A stretch of 13,184 nt of DNA from Pyrolobus sp964613695 (GTDB lineage Archaea > Thermoproteota > Thermoprotei_A > Sulfolobales > Pyrodictiaceae): positions 1 through 13,184 of the forward strand of contig CAZTIR010000036.1 of NCBI GenBank assembly GCA_964613695.1, in the 5' to 3' direction. This document shows positions 12,221-13,184 of this stretch, piece after piece. A program made the position numbers and the translations under genes. Below the pieces are notes generated by a model. The model searched no databases. It was given only the letters and a program-made list of their open reading frames with translations, and was not told where the DNA came from. Numbering within the stretch: the stretch's first letter is position 1; each line of letters starts with the position of its first letter.

Positions 12221-13184
12221 CTACGAGGCTATATCGTTGAAGGTTAGGAGCGTCACGCCCTCCGGCCTCTTCTCTATATTCCCTATCCTGGCGCCGACCA
12301 GCAGCTTGACGCCCTTACTCGAAGCGATATCGAGTATCCTCTGCGTCACAATACCATCGAATACCACCGCGTACACCTTGCCAGGCTCGAGCTTCTCCAG
12401 TGTCTCGGCGAGCTGACGCACCGGTATGCGTGCGATGGGCTTCCAGTCCTTATCGTAGAGTATCGCCTCGAGGGTCCCCTCAAGCTCTCTTACAGTCTTT
12501 ACAACCTCCTCTGGCATGTGTATGACCTCGGCCTTCACCGCGGGCGGCTTCTCCTCGACTCTCGGCGGGGCGGGCCTCGGAGGAGCCGGTGGCGCGGCTG
12601 CGGGCGCCTCTGGCTTGGCTACGGGTTGCTGGGCTGGAGGCTGTGGTGCTGGCTGCGGTGGTGTGGGTTGTGGTGCTGGTTGCTGCTCTGCAGCTGGAGC
12701 TGCTGGTTTAGCCTCGGGTGGCGGTGCTGGTTTCCTTAGCTTCCTGCGCTTCTCCAGCATCTCTAGGTATTGGCGCGCCGGCACCTTGTTCTTCAGGGCC
12801 TTCTCAATCTCCCTCCCAGTCAGCTCCTCGACCTCCTTACCCGGCGGCGCTCTCGCAACATAGTCTATGGGGGCGGCCCTCAACAGCTCCATTAGTATAA
12901 GGTCGCCGCCGTGGTCGCCGTCGACGAACGCTATCGCGGTCTTCTCCTTGGCGAGCTTGATGATGGTCTCGGGTATCCTGCCCCTGGCGCCCTCAAGTGC
13001 GATAACGTTGCGGTAGCCGTAGCGCAGGAGGTTGAGTACATCCGCGCGGCCCTCGACTATGATGATCTCGGGAGCCTTGTCTACATCGGGCCCGGCTGGG
13101 AGCCTCTCGGGCCCGTAGCTGATCAGCTCTGCCGTCTTTACAGCCTCGCTAATCTCTCTAAGCACCTCGCGAAGGTCTGGCGTC
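12221..13184 (-). CDS. dnaG: DnaG-type primase (Toprim), 5' end cut by the window edge
   Basis: Archaeal DnaG. The Toprim domain is visible at about 33-100 (counted from codon GTG 13163-13165) with the acidic glutamate in IIVEGRADVLNLL (E38) and the DxD pair in AFVDGDHGGD (D82, D84). A Pro/Ala/Gln-rich linker follows (about 146-209), then a C-terminal domain (about 210-314: AEVIHMPEEVV to TFNDIAS). The frame stays open through the right edge (TPDLRE before that GTG). Family members have an N-terminal region of well over 100 residues before this point, so GTG 13165 is internal and the gene is partial. In archaea DnaG makes short RNA primers in vitro and is also a stable exosome subunit that aids poly(A) binding, so an RNA-degradation role is as likely as a replication role. 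The linker is the unusual part. Confidence 0.93.
   Translation of the reverse strand, partial: TPDLREVLREISEAVKTAELISYGPERLPAGPDVDKAPEIIIVEGRADVLNLLRYGYRNVIALEGARGRIPETIIKLAKEKTAIAFVDGDHGGDLILMELLRAAPIDYVARAPPGKEVEELTGREIEKALKNKVPARQYLEMLEKRRKLRKPAPPPEAKPAAPAAEQQPAPQPTPPQPAPQPPAQQPVAKPEAPAAAPPAPPRPAPPRVEEKPPAVKAEVIHMPEEVVKTVRELEGTLEAILYDKDWKPIARIPVRQLAETLEKLEPGKVYAVVFDGIVTQRILDIASSKGVKLLVGARIGNIEKRPEGVTLLTFNDIAS

Noticed and set aside
11794..12240. 148-residue plus-strand frame
   Set aside because: It overlaps the zinc ribbon of the Mut7-C gene out of frame; only its last 25 codons lie in non-coding DNA, and these are discussed separately.
12516..12863. Gly/Ala-rich 115-residue plus-strand frame
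   Set aside because: It is the complement of the Pro/Ala/Gln linker codons of dnaG; the low complexity alone keeps the antisense frames open.
1..13184. CRISPR array, insertion sequence or prophage genes
   Set aside because: No regularly spaced direct repeats, transposase motifs or terminal inverted repeats were seen; gene style is uniform throughout.

Overview
The window looks like chromosome of a hyperthermophilic crenarchaeon, plausibly of the Desulfurococcales/Pyrodictiaceae type. The lineage is inferred from gene content and style, not from a marker search. Supporting signs are archaeal/eukaryal-type TrpRS, archaeal DnaG primase, Mut7-C ribonuclease, GTG/TTG starts, GGTG/GGAGG ribosome binding sites, AGG- and ATA-rich codon use, very tight packing and Thr-rich surface stalks. 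I see no insertion sequence, CRISPR array or phage gene.

Layout. Positions 1-147 hold the 3' end of a small coiled-coil/membrane protein. A tRNA-Leu(GAG) with encoded CCA lies on the minus strand at 346-433. A long minus-strand gene train then reads from 8246 down to 485: a 1542-residue secreted, membrane-anchored protein made of about twelve beta-sandwich-like modules; a MacB/FtsX-type permease, joined to it by an ATGA overlap; a LolD/MacB-type ATPase, 12 nt further on; and TrpRS. The first three look like one ABC system with an unusually large cell-surface component. The short gap at 8247-8294 is a divergent promoter region. From it, two plus-strand genes run to 9307: a poorly known protein that looks to me like a shortened, catalytically dead aminotransferase-fold protein, and a small winged-helix protein.

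A membrane-anchored Lon-like serine protease facing the cell exterior lies convergently at 9323-11416 (minus). It shares a divergent promoter region with a Mut7-C/zinc-ribbon ribonuclease (11489-12091, plus). A strong GC hairpin and an oligo-T tract separate that gene from the convergent dnaG (12221 to the right edge, minus), which is cut by the window end and carries a long Pro/Ala/Gln linker.

How they may work together. The window has a surface/export theme (array protein, permease, ATPase and the membrane protease, the last two surface proteins both ending in a Thr-rich stalk plus membrane helix) and an information-processing theme (TrpRS, tRNA-Leu, Mut7-C RNase and DnaG, the last linked to the exosome in archaea). 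The most unusual parts are the giant modular protein with its paired cysteines, the degenerate aminotransferase-like gene beside a winged-helix gene, the four-cysteine motif in TrpRS, and a short echo of the TrpRS 3' end on the far side of the tRNA gene.
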